A DNA stretch of 64,000 bases, taken from positions 21,480,345 through 21,544,344 of the forward strand of contig OY726573.1 in NCBI GenBank assembly GCA_963383645.1, read 5' to 3'. The position numbers and the translations under genes were made by a program. The number at the start of each line of letters is the position of its first letter. The first letter of the stretch is position 1. This stretch comes from Muscardinus avellanarius. Lineage: Eukaryota; Chordata; Mammalia; Rodentia; Gliridae. A model generated the notes under the pieces. That model saw only the letters and a list, made by a program, of their open reading frames with translations, was not told where the DNA came from and made no database searches. Shown here piece after piece: positions 34,488-46,715 of this stretch.

Positions 34488-37400
34488 GCCGGGCATATTG
34501 GCGCAGCTTGTAATCCCAGCATTCGGGAGACTGAGACCTGGAGGATCGCGGTTCACGGACAGCCTCAGCTACTTAGTGAGGCCCTCTGCAACGCAGTGAG
34601 ATCCGGTTTCAAAACAAAGAATAAAAAATAGGGCAGGGGATGTAGCTCGGAGGTAGAATGGGGAGGTTCCATCACCAGACCCGCACACACACACACACAC
34701 AAAAGTATTCTGGTTGCTGGTTGGGCGTGGTGGTGCACACTTGTAAACCCAGCATTTGGAAGGCTGAGACCGGAGGATCAAGGTTTGTGGACAGCCTCAG
34801 CTACTTAGTGGGGACCTCTGTAACTTAGTGAGACCCTGTTTCAAAATAAAGACTAAGCCGGGTGTGGTGGCGCACGCTTGTAATCCCCGCGCTTGGGAGG
34901 CAGAGACAGGAGGATCGCACATGTTCGAAGCCAGCCATGCTGGTGTAAGAGACCCAGTTTCAAAAATATAAAATAGGTCTTGGAGTGTATCCCGGAGGTA
35001 GAAGGGCTTCCAGGAACCCCAGTACCACCAAAAAACAAAACAAAACAAAGAATAAAAAATTGGGCGGGGGAGCTGGCCGTGGTGCCTTACGCTTGTAATC
35101 CCAGCATTCGGGGGCAGCCTCAGCTACTTAGTAAGGCCCTCTGCAACTTAGTGAGACCCTGTTCCAAAATAAAGAATAAAAAACAGGGCAGGGGTTGTAG
35201 TTCAGAAGTCGAATGACCCTGGGTTTCATCCCTAATAATAATAATAATAATAATAATAAATTATTCCAAGTTGGGCATGGTGGTGGCACACTTGTAATCC
35301 CAGCATTTGGGAAGCTGAGACGGAGGATCACAGTTCAAGGACAGCCTCAGCTAGTACCTAGTGAGGGTCTTTACAACTCAGTGAGAACCTGTTTCAAAAT
35401 AAAGAATAAAAAATGGGGCTGAGGGTGTGGTTTGGAAGTAGAATGCCCCTAGTTCCATCCCCAGTACCAAAAAAAAAAAAAAAAGGCATTCTAAGACAGG
35501 TGTCATGATGCATATTTGTAATCCCAGTACTTGGGCAGCTTCAACAGGATTACAGATTTGCAACCAGCCTCAGCTACTTAGGCCTTCTGCAATTTAGTGA
35601 TACTGTTTCGAAATAAAAAATAAATATAAGCCATGGGTGGTGGTGCACACTTATAATCCTTGTGGTTGGGAGGTGGAGACAGACCCTGTTTCCAAATAAA
35701 AAAGTATACACTCTGGGAGTGTAGCTTGGAGGTAGAAGGGTTTCCAGGAACCCCAGTACCACCAAATAAATAAATAAATGACTGTGTAGCTCGGAGGTAG
35801 ATTGCCTCTGGGTTCAATCCCATGTACCACTAAATAAATAATCAACCAATTCAAGCCTGGCGTGGTGGCACATGCCTATAATTCCATTATTTGGGAGGCT
35901 GAGGCAGGAAGATGACAGGTTTGAATACAGCTTCAACAAGTAATGAAACTCTAATCAAGCTAGAAAGACCCTGTTGCAAAAATAAAAATAACCCAGGCGT
36001 GGTAGCGCACACTTGTAATCCCTGTATTAGGGAGACTGAGACCAGAGAATTGCAGTTCATGGCCAGCCTCAGCTATTTAGTGAGGCCTCTGCAACTTCGT
36101 GAGACCCTCTTTCAAAGAATAAAAAATAGAGCAGGAGGTATAGCTCCAAGGTCGAATGCCTCTGGGTTCCGTCACCAGACCCCAATAAATAAATAAATAT
36201 AAATAAGAGCCAGATGCAGTGGTGCGAACTTTTAATCCTAGTATTTGGGAGGCTGAGACGGATTGCTGGTTCTTGGAACAGTCTCAGCTACTTAGTGAGG
36301 CCCTCTGCAATTTAGTGAGACCTTGTTTTGAAATAAAGAATAAAAATTAGGCTAGGAGCATTGCTCGGAGGTAAAATGCCCGTGGGTTCAATCCCCAATA
36401 CTGCAAAATATTAAAAATAAAAATAAAAATAGAGCCGGGTGTGGTGGCGGACACTTGTTATCCCCTCGCTTGGGAGGTGGAGACAGGAGGATCGCGCAGG
36501 TTCAAAGCCAGCCTCGCTGGCTTAAGAGACCCTGTTTCCAAACAAAAATATAAAAATGGGTCTGGGAGTGTAGACCGGAGGTAGAAGGGTTTCCAGGAAC
36601 CCCAGTACCACAAAGAGAGGGGGGGAGGGGAGGGGAAAGGAAGGAGCTGGGGTGTAGCTTGAAGATAGACTGCCCCTGAATTCAAACCCCAGTACTACAA
36701 TAAATAAATTAATAAATACGTATTTTACTGGACAGCGTCAGCAAATTAGTGAGGCCTTCTGCAACTTAGTGAGACCCAGTTTCAAAATAAAAGAATAAAG
36801 CCAGACATGGTGGCAGACACTTGTAATTCCAGCATTTGGGAGGCTGAGACAGGAGGATCCTGGTTCGTGGACAGCCTCAGCTACTTAAGCCCTTTGCAAC
36901 CTAGTTAGACCTTGTTTCAAATTAAAGAATAAAAAATAGGGCTGGGGGTGTAGCTCGGAGTTAGAATGTCCCTGGGTTCCATCCCCAATATCACCAAAAA
37001 ATAAAAATAAATAAAAATATAGCTGGACTTGGTGGAACATGCTTTGTAATCTTAGTACTTGGATGGGTGAGACAGGAGGATCACGGGTTCCTGGCCAGCA
37101 TCAGCTACTTACTGAGGCCCTCCGTGAGACCCTGTTTCTAAATAAAGAATAAAATATAGGGCTGGGGGCATTGCTCAGAAGTCGAATGCCCCTGGGTTCA
37201 ATCCTCTGTATCAAAATAAAGGAATGAATAAATAAATAGGGCTGGGGGTGTAGTTTAGTGGAAGTTTGCTCCTGGGTTTCATCCCCAGTACCAAAAACAA
37301 AAGAATAAATGAGGCTTGATATGCACGCTTGTAATCCTAGTACTTGGGAGACTAGTACTTGAGACAGGAGGAATGAGATTCATGGACAGCCTCAGCTACT

Positions 37401-37525
37401 TAATGAGGCCCTTCACAACTTAGACCTTGTTTCAAAATAAAGAATAAAATATAGGGCTGGGGGTGTAGCTTGGAGGTAGAATGCCCATTGGTTTCTTGGA
37501 CTCTATCCCCATTGCCAATAATGAG
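34488..37525 (+). mobile_element. 3 kb of nearly uninterrupted forward SINEs
   Basis: Copies begin near 34488, 34721, 34856 (H form inside the linker of the 34721 copy), 35073, 35270, 35490, 35633 (H), 35851, 35993, 36208, 36433 (H), 36728, 36800, 37019 and 37310, with isolated right halves at 35780-35830, 36643-36695 and 37229-37290. (AAT)n lies at 35235-35258. Almost nothing here is not SINE. Confidence 0.85.
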
Positions 37526-37589
37526 AGAGAAAAAAAACCCTAAAACCATATTCCAAGCCTGGCATGGGGGTATTTATTTTTTTAACTTT

Positions 37590-38430
37590 GGTGATACTGG
37601 GGGTGGAACCCAGGGGAATTCTAGCTCTGAGCTACACTCCCAGCCCTATTTTTTTTGTTTGTTTGTTTTTTTTTTTTTTTGGTGATACTGGGGGTGGAAC
37701 CCAGAGGCTTTCTACCTCCGGGCTATACTCCCAGACCTTTTTTATATTTTATTTGGAAACAGGGTCTCACTAAGTTGCTGAGAGCCTCACTAAGTAGCTG
37801 AGGATGGCTTCAAACCTGTGCGCTCCTCCTGTCTCAGCCTCCCAAGCGCGGGGATTACAAGTGTGCGCCACCACGCCCGGCTTCCCAGCCCTATTTTTTA
37901 TTCTTTATTTTGAAACAAGGTCTTATTGGGTTGCAAAGGGTTAGCTGAGGCTGTCCGTGAACCGCAGTCCTCCTGTCTCAGCCTCCCAAATGCTGGAATT
38001 ACAAGTGTCTGCCACCATGTCTGGCGTTATTCTTTTATTTTGAAACAGGGTCTCACTAAGTTGCAGAAGGCACACACCTGTAATCCCAGTACTTGGGAGG
38101 CTGAAACAGGAGGATTGCAGGTTGGTAGCCAGCCTCAGCAACTTAGTGAGACTTCGTTAAACTAAAAAGATAAAATATGGCTGGGGGTGTAGCTCAGAGG
38201 TAGACAGACCCTGGATTCATCCCCAGTACCATGCACACAAATAAAGTATTCTAAGCCAGGCATGGTAAGGAGTGCCTGTAAAACTAATTCTTGGGAGGCT
38301 GAGAGAGGAGAACCACAGATTGGAGAATATTCTCAGCAAGTTAGTAAGGCTCTGTTTCCCAACAAAAAAAATGAAAAGAGCTGGGTGCATAGCTTGGAGT
38401 TAAAATGCCCTTGGGTTCAATCCCAATACT
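37590..38430. mobile_element. reverse SINEs meeting forward SINEs
   Basis: Reverse 37590-37655, 37681-37882 (inserted in the former; CCCAGCCCTATTTTTT resumes after it), 37883-38026 and 38027-38075. Forward 38071-38240 and 38253-38430. The orientations converge at ~38070. Confidence 0.8.
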
Positions 38431-38463
38431 ATATCTATATCTATATCTATCTATCTATCTATC

Positions 38464-38527
<64 letters not shown>

Positions 38528-38535
38528 TACATACT
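38431..38535. repeat. compound (CTAT)n(TA)n(CA)n microsatellite
   Basis: ATCT/CTAT units, then TA, then about 20 CA, then CATA, all in the 3' tail of a SINE. Confidence 0.95.
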
Positions 38536-38549
38536 TTTTTTTTCTTTAT

Positions 38550-39533
38550 GTTGAAACAGGGTCTCATTAAGTTACGTTGATAGGAACCATTATTGAGACC
38601 TCACTAAGTAGCTGAGACTGGCCTCGGACCCACGATCCTCCTGTCGCAACCTCCCAAGTACTTAGATTATGAATATGTACCACCACACCTGGCTAATTTT
38701 TTTAATTTGAAATAGGGTCTCACTAAATTGTGGAGATTGGCCTCTAATCCGAGTCCTGTTGTCTCAGCTCCCCAAGTACTGGGATTACAGATGTGTGCTA
38801 CTACTTCAATATTTCATTTTGTTTCCATTCTGTTATATTTTTAGAAACTTTTAAAAATTGAAGTGCATAGCCGAGCATGGGGCACATGCTTGTAATCCCT
38901 GCACTTGGGAGGCAGAGACAGGAGGATAGCGTAGGTTCAAAGAGACCCTGTTTCCAAATAAAAATATAAAATAGGTCTGGGAGTTTAGCCCGGAGGTAGA
39001 AGGGTTTCCAGGAACTCCAGTACCACCAAATAAAATAAAAGTTGAAATCCATAGCTGGGCATGGCGGTGCAGGCTTGTAATCCCAGCATTTCAGAGACTG
39101 AAACAGGAGGATTCTGGTTTGCAGCCAGCCTCAGCTATGTAGTGAGGCCCTTTGCAACTCAGTAAGACTCTGTTTCAAAATAAAGAATAAAAAATAGGGC
39201 TGGGGGTATAGCTTCGAGGAAGAATGTCCCTGAGTTCCCTCCCCAGTACTGCAACAAAAACAACAAAAAACAATTTTCAAAAATAACTTGAAATATAACA
39301 GAGAGCCTATTTGCTCTAAGTGTAAATTTTTTTTTTTTTTTTTTTTTTTGATGGTACTGGGGTTCCTAGAAGCCCTTCTACCTCCGGGCTACACTCCCAG
39401 ACCTATTTTTACATTTTTATTTGGAAACAGGGTCTCCTAAGCCAGCGCGCACAGCTGGCTTCGAACCTGCACGATCCTCCTGTCTCTGCCTCCCAAGCGC
39501 CGGGATTCCAAGCGTGCGCCACCACGCCCGGCT
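38550..39533. mobile_element. SINEs, both orientations
   Basis: Reverse 38550-38695 and 38696-38808; forward H form 38870-39030; forward 39050-39255; reverse H form 39340-39533 with intact CpGs. Confidence 0.8.
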
Positions 39534-39724
39534 TTTAAGTGTAAATCTTAGCCAGACTTGTTAATACATGCCTGTAATCCCAACTACTGAGGTAGGAGGA
39601 TTGCTGTACTCTAATGCTCATTCTCAGCTACCTGTTCTCTCAGTATCCTGACTTATTTTAGATTCTTAGGGAATGCCTTTTGTTGTTATTCAGTTTTTGT
39701 AGGATATTTATAAAAAGTAATTAC

Positions 39725-40962
39725 AGCCGGGCGTGGTGGCGCACGCTTGTAATCCCCGTGCTTGGGAGACGGAGGCAGGAGGATCGCGCAGATTTGGAGC
39801 CCCTCGCTGGCTTAAGAGACTCTGTTTTCAAATAAAAATATAAAAAATAGGTCTGGGGGTGTAGCCCGGAGGTAGAAGGGTTCCATTCCCAGTACCACCA
39901 AAAAAAAAAAAAAGTAATTACATAGTTTCAAACTCAGATAAATACATATATAAAGATTCAAAATTTTTGTCTCTTTTCTATCTCTAACCCTTTCATTATT
40001 GTGGGTTTTTTGTTTTTTGTGTGAGTTTTTTTTGTTTGTTTTTTTGTTGTTTTGTTGTTGGTGGTTTTTTTTTAGTGCTGGCAGTTGAGCCCAGGGGCAT
40101 TCAACCTCCAAGCTGTACCCCCAGTCTTATTTTATTTTCTATTCTTTTTTTTTTTTTTCCCAGTACTGAGGATGAAATCCAGGGGTAATCTACCTCCAGC
40201 CCAGCCCTGTTTTTTTTTTTTTTTTTTTCTATTCTTTATTTTGAAACAGTTGCAAAGCGCCTCACTAAGAAGTACCTGAGGCTGTCTTTGAACCAGTATC
40301 CTCCTGTCTCAGCCTCCCAAATGCTAGCTCTATTATTTATTTATCTTTATTTATTTATTGGTGTGCTGGAGGTGGAACCCAAGGGCTTATCTACCTCCGG
40401 GCTATACTCCCAGACTTAGTTTATACTTTATTTGGAAACAGGGTCTCACTAAGTTGCTGAGAGCCTCGCTCAGTAGCTGAGGCTGGCTTTGAACCTGTGC
40501 GATCCTCCTGTCTCAGCCTCCCAAGCGCTGGGATTACAAGTATGTACCACCATGCCCAGCTATTATTTTTTTGTTTGTTTGTTTGGTGGTACTGGGGTTT
40601 CTGGAAACCCTTCTACCTCCAGTCTACACTCCCAGACCCATTTTTATATTTTTATTTGGAAACAGGGTCTCCCGTCTCCACCTCCCAAGTGAGGGGATTA
40701 CAAGCGTGCGCCACTATGCCCGGCATTATTTATTTTTAAACAAGATCTCACTAAGTTGTAGAGGGCCTCACTAAGTAGCTGAGGCTGGCCTCGAACCCAC
40801 AGTCCTCCTGTCTCAACCTCCCAAGTACTGGGATTGCAAAATTGTACCACTGTGCCTGGCTTATTCTGTTTTTGTTCTTGTTTTGCAGTGTTGAGGATTT
40901 AACCCAGTGCCTTTACTATGCATTCTAGACAAGCATTCTACTACTGAGCTACGACCCCAACC
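39725..40962. mobile_element. SINEs and an old ID copy
   Basis: Forward H form 39725-39898. Reverse 40072-40130, 40160-40330, 40360-40563, 40585-40725 (H form) and 40726-40862. 40885-40962 is an old reverse standalone ID with its anticodon-arm region. 39899-40071 is T-rich unrecognised sequence. Confidence 0.75.
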
Positions 40963-40976
40963 CTGTTTTTTTATTA

Positions 40977-41010
<34 letters not shown>

Positions 41011-41137
41011 ATGTATATATAGTTATAACTATTTTTTCATAGTTAGCATTCTGTATAACTTTTTCTTCCCCTTTATAAATTTCTGGCCATTCTTGCATAT
41101 ATCTTAGGAATGATTTAGGATATTTTATTTATTTATT

Positions 41138-41180
<43 letters not shown>

Positions 41181-41186
41181 TTTGCA
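40963..41186. repeat. (ATT)n and (TTTA)n with short unique centre
   Basis: ATT repeats at 40975-41010 and TTTA repeats at 41127-41183 flank ~115 bp of AT-rich unrecognised sequence. Confidence 0.85.
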
Positions 41187-42877
41187 GTACTAGGAATGGA
41201 ACCCAGGGACATTCTACTTCTGAGCTACCCCCTTAGTCCTATTTTTTATTCTTTATTTCGAAACAGGGTTTCACTAAGTTGCACAGGCTGACCTCAAACC
41301 TGTGATCCTCCTGTCTGTCTCAGCCTCCAAATACTGGAATTACTTTTCTTCTCTGTTTTTTTTTTTTTTTTTCCCCTTTACTACTAGGGGTTGAACCCAG
41401 AGGCATTCTTCCTCCAAATTATACCCAAAATATAGGGCTCAGGCTGTAACTCAGTGGTAGAGTGCTGGCCCAGCATGCATAAGGCTTTGGCTTCAATCCC
41501 TAGCACCCCCAAAATAAAAAGAAAAAATAAATAAATAGGTTGTTTTTTAGAATAATTGTTTCTGATACTTTATTTACTTACTTACTTACTTACATACTAC
41601 TTTAAAAGTTTCCTTTTGAAGCTGGGTATGGTGGCATATGCTTATAACCCTAGTACTTGGGAACCTGAGACAGGAGGATCAAAGGTTTAAGAACTGATCC
41701 CGGGAGCATTCTACCTCTGAGTTATAGCCCTATCCCTTTTTGTGTGGGGGGTGGGGAGTACTGGAGATGGAACCCAGGGCCTCACTAAATAGCTGAGGGT
41801 ACCCACAAACCTTTGATCCTCCTGTCTCAGTCTCCCAAGTACTGGGATTACAAGCCACCACTCTTGGCTACCCCAGCCATTGTGTGTGTGTGTGGGGTAA
41901 TGGGGATGGAACCCAAAGAGGGCACTCACCTTACTTGTTTATTCTTTATTTTGAAACAAGGTCTCACTGAGTTGTAAAGGGCATCACTAAGTAGCTAAGA
42001 CTGTCCGCTAACCTAACCGTGATCCTCCTGCCTCAGCCTCACAAATGCTGGGTTACAAGCATATGTCACCACGCCCGAAATTTTTTTTTTTTTTTTTTTT
42101 TTGTGGTACTGGGGTTCCTGGAAACCCTTCTACCTCCGGGTTACGCTCCCAGACAACTATTTTTTATATTTTTATTTGGAAACAGGGTCTCTTAAGCCAT
42201 CACGGCTGGCTTCAAACCTGCGCGATCCTCCTGTCTCTGCCTCCCAAACGCGGGGATTACAAGCATGCGCCACCATACCCAGCACACCCAGACTTTAACT
42301 TTTTGTTTTGAAATAGGCTTCTGCTAGGTTGCTAAGAGTCTTACTACATGGCTGAGTATGGCTTTGAGCCTGTGATCTTCTTGTCTCAATCTTCCAGGTA
42401 CTGGGATTATAAATGGGGTACCTCCATGCCCAGATTAAAAAAATAAATTTCCAGGCATGGTGGCGCATGCTTGTAATCCCAGCATTTTGGGAGGCTGAAA
42501 CAGGAGGATTGTGGTTTGTGGACAGCCTCAGCTATTTAGTGAAACTTTGCAACTTGGTGAGACCCTGTTTCAAAATAAAGAATAAAAAATGGGTCTGGGG
42601 ATGTAGCTCAGAGGTAGAATGCCCCTAGGTTCCATCCCCAGTACAGTAAAAAATAAATATTTAAAAATAAATTTTAAGAGCCGGGCTTGGTGGCGCACAC
42701 TTGTAATCCCAGCATTTAGGAGACTGAGACCGGAGGATCGCGGTTCGCGGACAGCCTCAGCTACTTAGTGAGGCCCTCTGCAACTCAGTGAGACCCGGTT
42801 TCAAAATAAAGAATAAAAAATTGGGCAGGGGGTGTAGCTCGAAGGTCAAATGCCTCTGGGTTCCATCCCCAGACCCA

Positions 42878-42908
<31 letters not shown>

Positions 42909-43169
42909 ATTTTAAGTATAGTGGTGGCATTTTATTTTTTGGTGCTGGAGATTGAACGCAGGGGCATTCCACTTCTGAGCTATACCTCCAGCCCTATTCT
43001 TTTTTTTTTTTTTTTTTTTTCGATACTGGAGTTGGAACCCAAGAGCATTATACCTCTAAACTACTAAACTACACCCCCATCCCTTTTTTTTTTTTTTTTT
43101 TTTTTTTTGGTGGTACTGGGGTTCCTGGAAGCCCTTCTACCTCTGGGCTACACTCCCAGACCTAATATA

Positions 43170-43202
<33 letters not shown>

Positions 43203-43618
43203 AAACAGGGTCTCTTAAGCCAGCAAGGCTGGCCCCGAATCAGCGCAATCCTCCTGTCTCCGCCTCCCAAGCATGGGGATTGCAAGGGTGCGCCACCACG
43301 CCCGGCTCCATCCCTATTTTTTGTTCTTTATTTTGAAACTGAGTTGTTGGGTCTCACTGAGTTGCAAAGGGTCTCCACCAAGTAGCTGAATCTGGTCGTG
43401 AACCGTGATCCTCCAGTCTCAGCCTCCTGAATGCTGGGATTACAGCCGTGTGCCACCATGCCCGGCTCCAGACCTACTTTTTTATTCTTTATTTTGAAAC
43501 AGGGTCTCACTGAGTTGCACAGGGCTTCACTAAATAGCTGAGTCTGGCCACAAATCTGCAAACCTCTTGTCTCTGCCTCCCAAGTACTGGGATTGCAAGT
43601 GTGCACCACCATGCCTGG
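41187..43618. mobile_element. SINE cluster with a forward ID copy
   Basis: Reverse 41187-41345, 41755-41905, 41900-42080, 42100-42285 (H), 42290-42440, 42943-43000, 43020-43085, 43108-43305 (H, with (TA)n at 43164-43187), 43306-43467 and 43468-43618. Forward standalone ID 41437-41505. Forward SINEs 41620-41720, 42450-42650 and 42680-42875 (C form with AAAT tail). Confidence 0.8.
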
Positions 43619-44074
43619 GGGCATTTGGTTTTTAAAGTGGAGCTTGAGTCCCTCTAGTGGGTGGGATGTAATTCATCTTCCAAGTTTGAGCTAGAAAGGA
43701 CCATAAGCAATCAGATGTTCATGACACTGGTTTTCAAATTTAGTGCTCTCGTGGGTACTGGCAGTCTCAGCTAACTGCGGGTCTAGTCCTCACCTCAGCC
43801 GAGATTCAGATGTCGTCTTTTTCTGCCCATGTGATCTCAGTGGCACTGGCCATTTCTAGCCTGTGATCTCACCAGCTGTGGCTTTGTCATCTGCTTTGTT
43901 TCAAGCCTCAGCAAGTGTAAATTCAAAACAAGTTGGTCTTATAGAAAAGACCAAAGAATTATATATTTCACTGAGTAACCATGATATATGTAATTGTGTC
44001 AACCTGCTTTGGACAGTGAAGATAGATAAGGACCTTCACTTGTGGGAGGAGTTCTCTCCTGAAAACAGAATCAG
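43619..44074 (+). other. intron, single-copy, nothing recognised
   Basis: SINE-free sequence before the MIR and the penultimate exon. The 80-codon frame at 43863 is not supported by splice sites or similarity. Confidence 0.55.
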
Positions 44075-44270
44075 GGTAGTGCTATTGGAAAGAACCTGTG
44101 CTTAGGGCTCAAATCCTAACTCTACCATTGGCTGTGATTATATTCCTCTCTGTGTCTTAGTTTTCCCTTTTGTAAAATGGAGAGGTGGTAGAACTATCTT
44201 GCTTGGTTGTTTTGTGTAATAGAGCTAACACATACAGAGTCCTTTGTGTTGGTTAGTGCTCTGTGGGAAT
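44075..44270 (+). mobile_element. MIR element
   Basis: GGCTCAAATCCTAACTCTAC, TGTGTCTTAGTTTTCCC, TTTTGTAAAATGGAGAGGTG and TTGTTTTGTGTAATAGAGCT follow the MIR consensus in forward orientation, about 85 bp before the penultimate exon. Confidence 0.85.
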
Positions 44271-44354
44271 TTCCCCTAGTAAAATCTGTTATTATGTACA
44301 GGATTTAATTACTTAGATAACTTTCTTTTCTTACATATTTTGTTTTTCTTTTAG

Positions 44355-44528
44355 TCACCACCAAGTAAGCGAAGAAAATTAGAGAAGCCAAGGAAACCCA
44401 TTACGTTTGTAGTGTTGAAGTCTGTGATGAAGGAGTTAGCCCTCAAAGCATCATCTCTGGGCTCTGAGACGGTGGAAGGCATCGCAGTGGTGACAACATG
44501 GATAGAGAAAATCCTTACTGATCTGAAG
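44355..44528 (+). CDS. METTL16: METTL16 exon, residues ~297-354 (vertebrate-conserved region 1, NLS-like)
   Basis: The acceptor TTTCTTTTAG and donor CTGAAG|GTACCT bound a 174-bp phase-0 exon. It starts SPPSKRRKLEKPRKPITFVV. The basic KRRKLEKPRK cluster (from residue ~301) looks like a nuclear localisation signal, fitting the nuclear role. The rest, ending TTWIEKILTDLK, belongs to vertebrate-conserved region 1, which takes part in RNA binding and in stimulating MAT2A splicing in the known protein. Confidence 0.95.
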
Positions 44529-44657
44529 GTACCTGGTTAAGTACATTGACAAAGTACTCATCATAAAGGCATCTTTAGGCCCTTTCCCTTTCTCCTTTCT
44601 TTTTCTTTTCTTTCTGAAAAGCTATTTCTTGTAAAAGCATCCTTTTCTTCCACTTAG

Positions 44658-45281
44658 GTCCAGCATAAACGAGTTCCTTGCGGAAAAGAGGAAGTTAGCC
44701 TTTTCCTGACAGCCATAGAAAATTCCTGGATTCACTTAAGGAGGAAGAAAAGAGAGCGAGTGAGGCAGCTGCGGGAAGTGCCTCGAGCTCCTGAGGACGT
44801 CATCCAGGCCTTGGAGGAGAAGAAAGCCACCCCCAAAGAGCCCGGCAGTGGCCAAGATGTGGCCCCAACCCCCCAGGAGAATGTCCCGCATGGGCCTACT
44901 CTGCCGGAAGGCGAGTCCCCCACTGTCAGGGGCCACTGCCCAACCCATGCACCAGTGTCCCAAGAGGACACCTCAGAACCCATGGAGGATGAAAGGAGTG
45001 AGGAGAGGGGAGGGCTGGGGGTTGGGGGAAGCTGTAAAGGTTCTAGCAGTGGAGCCCAAGACCAAGAGGCCCGTGAGCAGCTCAGCAGCCCAGTGGCTGA
45101 CCAGGGGAAGCAGCTCCAAGAACCTGCCGGACAGTACCTGTTTAAGTGTCTGATCAATGTTAAGAAGGAGGTGGACGATGCCTTAGTTGAAATGCATTGG
45201 GTCGAGGGCCAGAACAGGGATCTGATGAACCAACTTTGTACCTATATACGTAACCAAATTTTTAGGCTCATTGCTAGTTAA
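44658..45281 (+). CDS. METTL16: METTL16 last coding exon, residues ~355-561 and stop
   Basis: It follows a short 129-bp intron with acceptor TTCCACTTAG. It opens VQHKRVPCGKEEVSLFLTAI, then a basic RRKKRERVRQLRE stretch, then a long Glu/Pro/Ser/Gly-rich segment (~44811-45130) that looks disordered and should vary most between species. It closes with the conserved vertebrate region 2: QYLFKCLINVKKEVDDALVE, then WVEGQNRDLMNQLCTYIRNQ and IFRLIAS. The TAA stop is at 45279-45281. The frame is open throughout. Confidence 0.96.
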   Translation, partial: VQHKRVPCGKEEVSLFLTAIENSWIHLRRKKRERVRQLREVPRAPEDVIQALEEKKATPKEPGSGQDVAPTPQENVPHGPTLPEGESPTVRGHCPTHAPVSQEDTSEPMEDERSEERGGLGVGGSCKGSSSGAQDQEAREQLSSPVADQGKQLQEPAGQYLFKCLINVKKEVDDALVEMHWVEGQNRDLMNQLCTYIRNQIFRLIAS

Positions 45282-45307
45282 CTTCTTGCACTGTTAGAAA
45301 AGTGTAT

Positions 45308-45750
45308 GGGAACCAGGTGTGGTGGCGCACGCTTGTAATCCCAGTACTTGGGAGGCTGAGACAGAAGGATTGTGTCAGTTCAAAACCAGCCTCAGTTACT
45401 TGGTGAGGCCCTCTGCAACTTAGTAAGACACTGTTTCCAAATAAAATAAAATTAAATTAAATTAATAGGTCTGGGAAGCCGGGCGTGGTGGCGCACGCTT
45501 GTAATCCCAGCATTTGGGAGGCTGAGACCTGGAGGATCGTGGTTCGCAGACAGCCTCAGCTACTTAGTGAGGCCCTCTGCAACTCAGTGAGACCCGGTTT
45601 CAAAATAAAGAATAAAAAAATAGGGCAGGGGGTGTAGCTCGGAGGTCAAGTGCCCCTGGGTTCCATCCCCAGACCCGCAAGGAAAAAAAAAAAAAAATAG
45701 GTCTGGGAGTGTAGCCTGAGGTAGAAAGCAGCTGGGTTTTATCCCAGTAC
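45308..45750 (+). mobile_element. B-form SINE with a C-form SINE inserted
   Basis: The outer copy runs 45308-45475 and 45697-45750; the inner C form is 45477-45680. AATAGGTCTGGGA occurs on both sides of the inner copy as its target duplication. Poly(A) and GGAA repeats follow at 45753-45830. Confidence 0.9.
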
Positions 45751-45751
45751 C

Positions 45752-45788
<37 letters not shown>

Positions 45789-45837
45789 AAAGGAAAGGAG
45801 GAAGGAAGGAAGGAAGGAAGGAAGGAAAAGAGTATGG

Positions 45838-46414
45838 GGATTGAGGTGGAGCTCAGTGGTGGAATGTGTGCTTAGCCCTGGGTTCTACCCCAGCAACTCC
45901 TCCAAAAAGACACAAATCTATAAAACAACTTGCTTTGGAGAAGCCAATGGGGTGTCAAGAGAAATTTTACTGCCAGCCCATTAGTAATATTGTGCAGAAT
46001 TGTCTTAAAAAGGAGAATTTATGTAATCGATTTTAACCCCCTACCTACTCCCCCCCCCTTTTTTTTTGGTACTGGGATGGAACCCAGGGGCATCTTACCT
46101 CTGAGCTACACCCCCCAGCCCTATTTTTTATTCTTTATTTTGAAACAGGTTCTCACTGAGTTGCAGAGGGCCTCACTAAGTAGCTGAGGCTGTCTGCGAA
46201 CCACCATCTTCCTGTCTCAGCCTCCCAAATGCTGGCATTACAAACATGTGCCCCCATGCCCAGCTTCCATGCCCAGCTTCCAGACTATTTTGAAATAGGG
46301 TCTCACTAAGTTGCAGAGAGCCTAAGTAGCTGAGACTGGCCACGAACGTGTGATCCTCCTCTTTCAGCCTCCCAAGTACTGAGATTACTAAAAATGAGCA
46401 CCAGCATGCCTGGC

Positions 46415-46471
<57 letters not shown>

Positions 46472-46715
46472 GTTTTTACTTTTCTTTTTTTTGTTGTTTT
46501 TTGTATTTTTTTTTTTTTTTTTTCAGAACTGGAGATGGAACCCAGGGGCATTCTGCTTCGGAGCTACACCCCCAGCCCTATTTTTTATTTTGAAACAGGG
46601 TGTCACTGAGTTGCAAAGGGCTTCACTAAGTAGCTGAAGCTGTCCACGAACTGCGATTCTCCTGTCTCAGCCTCCCAAATGTTGAGATTACAAGCGTGCG
46701 CCACCACACGCGGCC
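45838..46715. mobile_element. old ID, reverse SINEs and (GT)n
   Basis: Forward ID-like copy 45838-45905. Reverse dimers 46066-46265, 46265-46415 and 46525-46715. (GT)n at 46421-46466. Confidence 0.8.

Larger units (their letters stand above)
5871..45281 (+). other. METTL16: METTL16 gene, eight 3' coding exons (5'-partial)
   Basis: METTL16 is a nuclear RNA N6-adenosine methyltransferase. Known substrates are U6 snRNA (A43) and the MAT2A 3' UTR hairpins, through which it controls SAM synthesis. Eight blocks of coding sequence lie in order on one strand. Each internal edge is a GT donor or AG acceptor, and the phases join without breaking the frame. Counting from the family N-terminus, the first residue seen is Ser43 (split codon), NPPF falls at residues 184-187, and the stop follows residue ~561; the human protein is 562 aa. 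The methyltransferase domain (to ~290), vertebrate-conserved region 1, a low-complexity acidic linker and the conserved C-terminal region 2 are all encoded. I see no frameshift or premature stop. The first ~42 codons and the promoter are outside the window. Introns are 129 bp to 16.2 kb and packed with SINEs. Confidence 0.96.
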
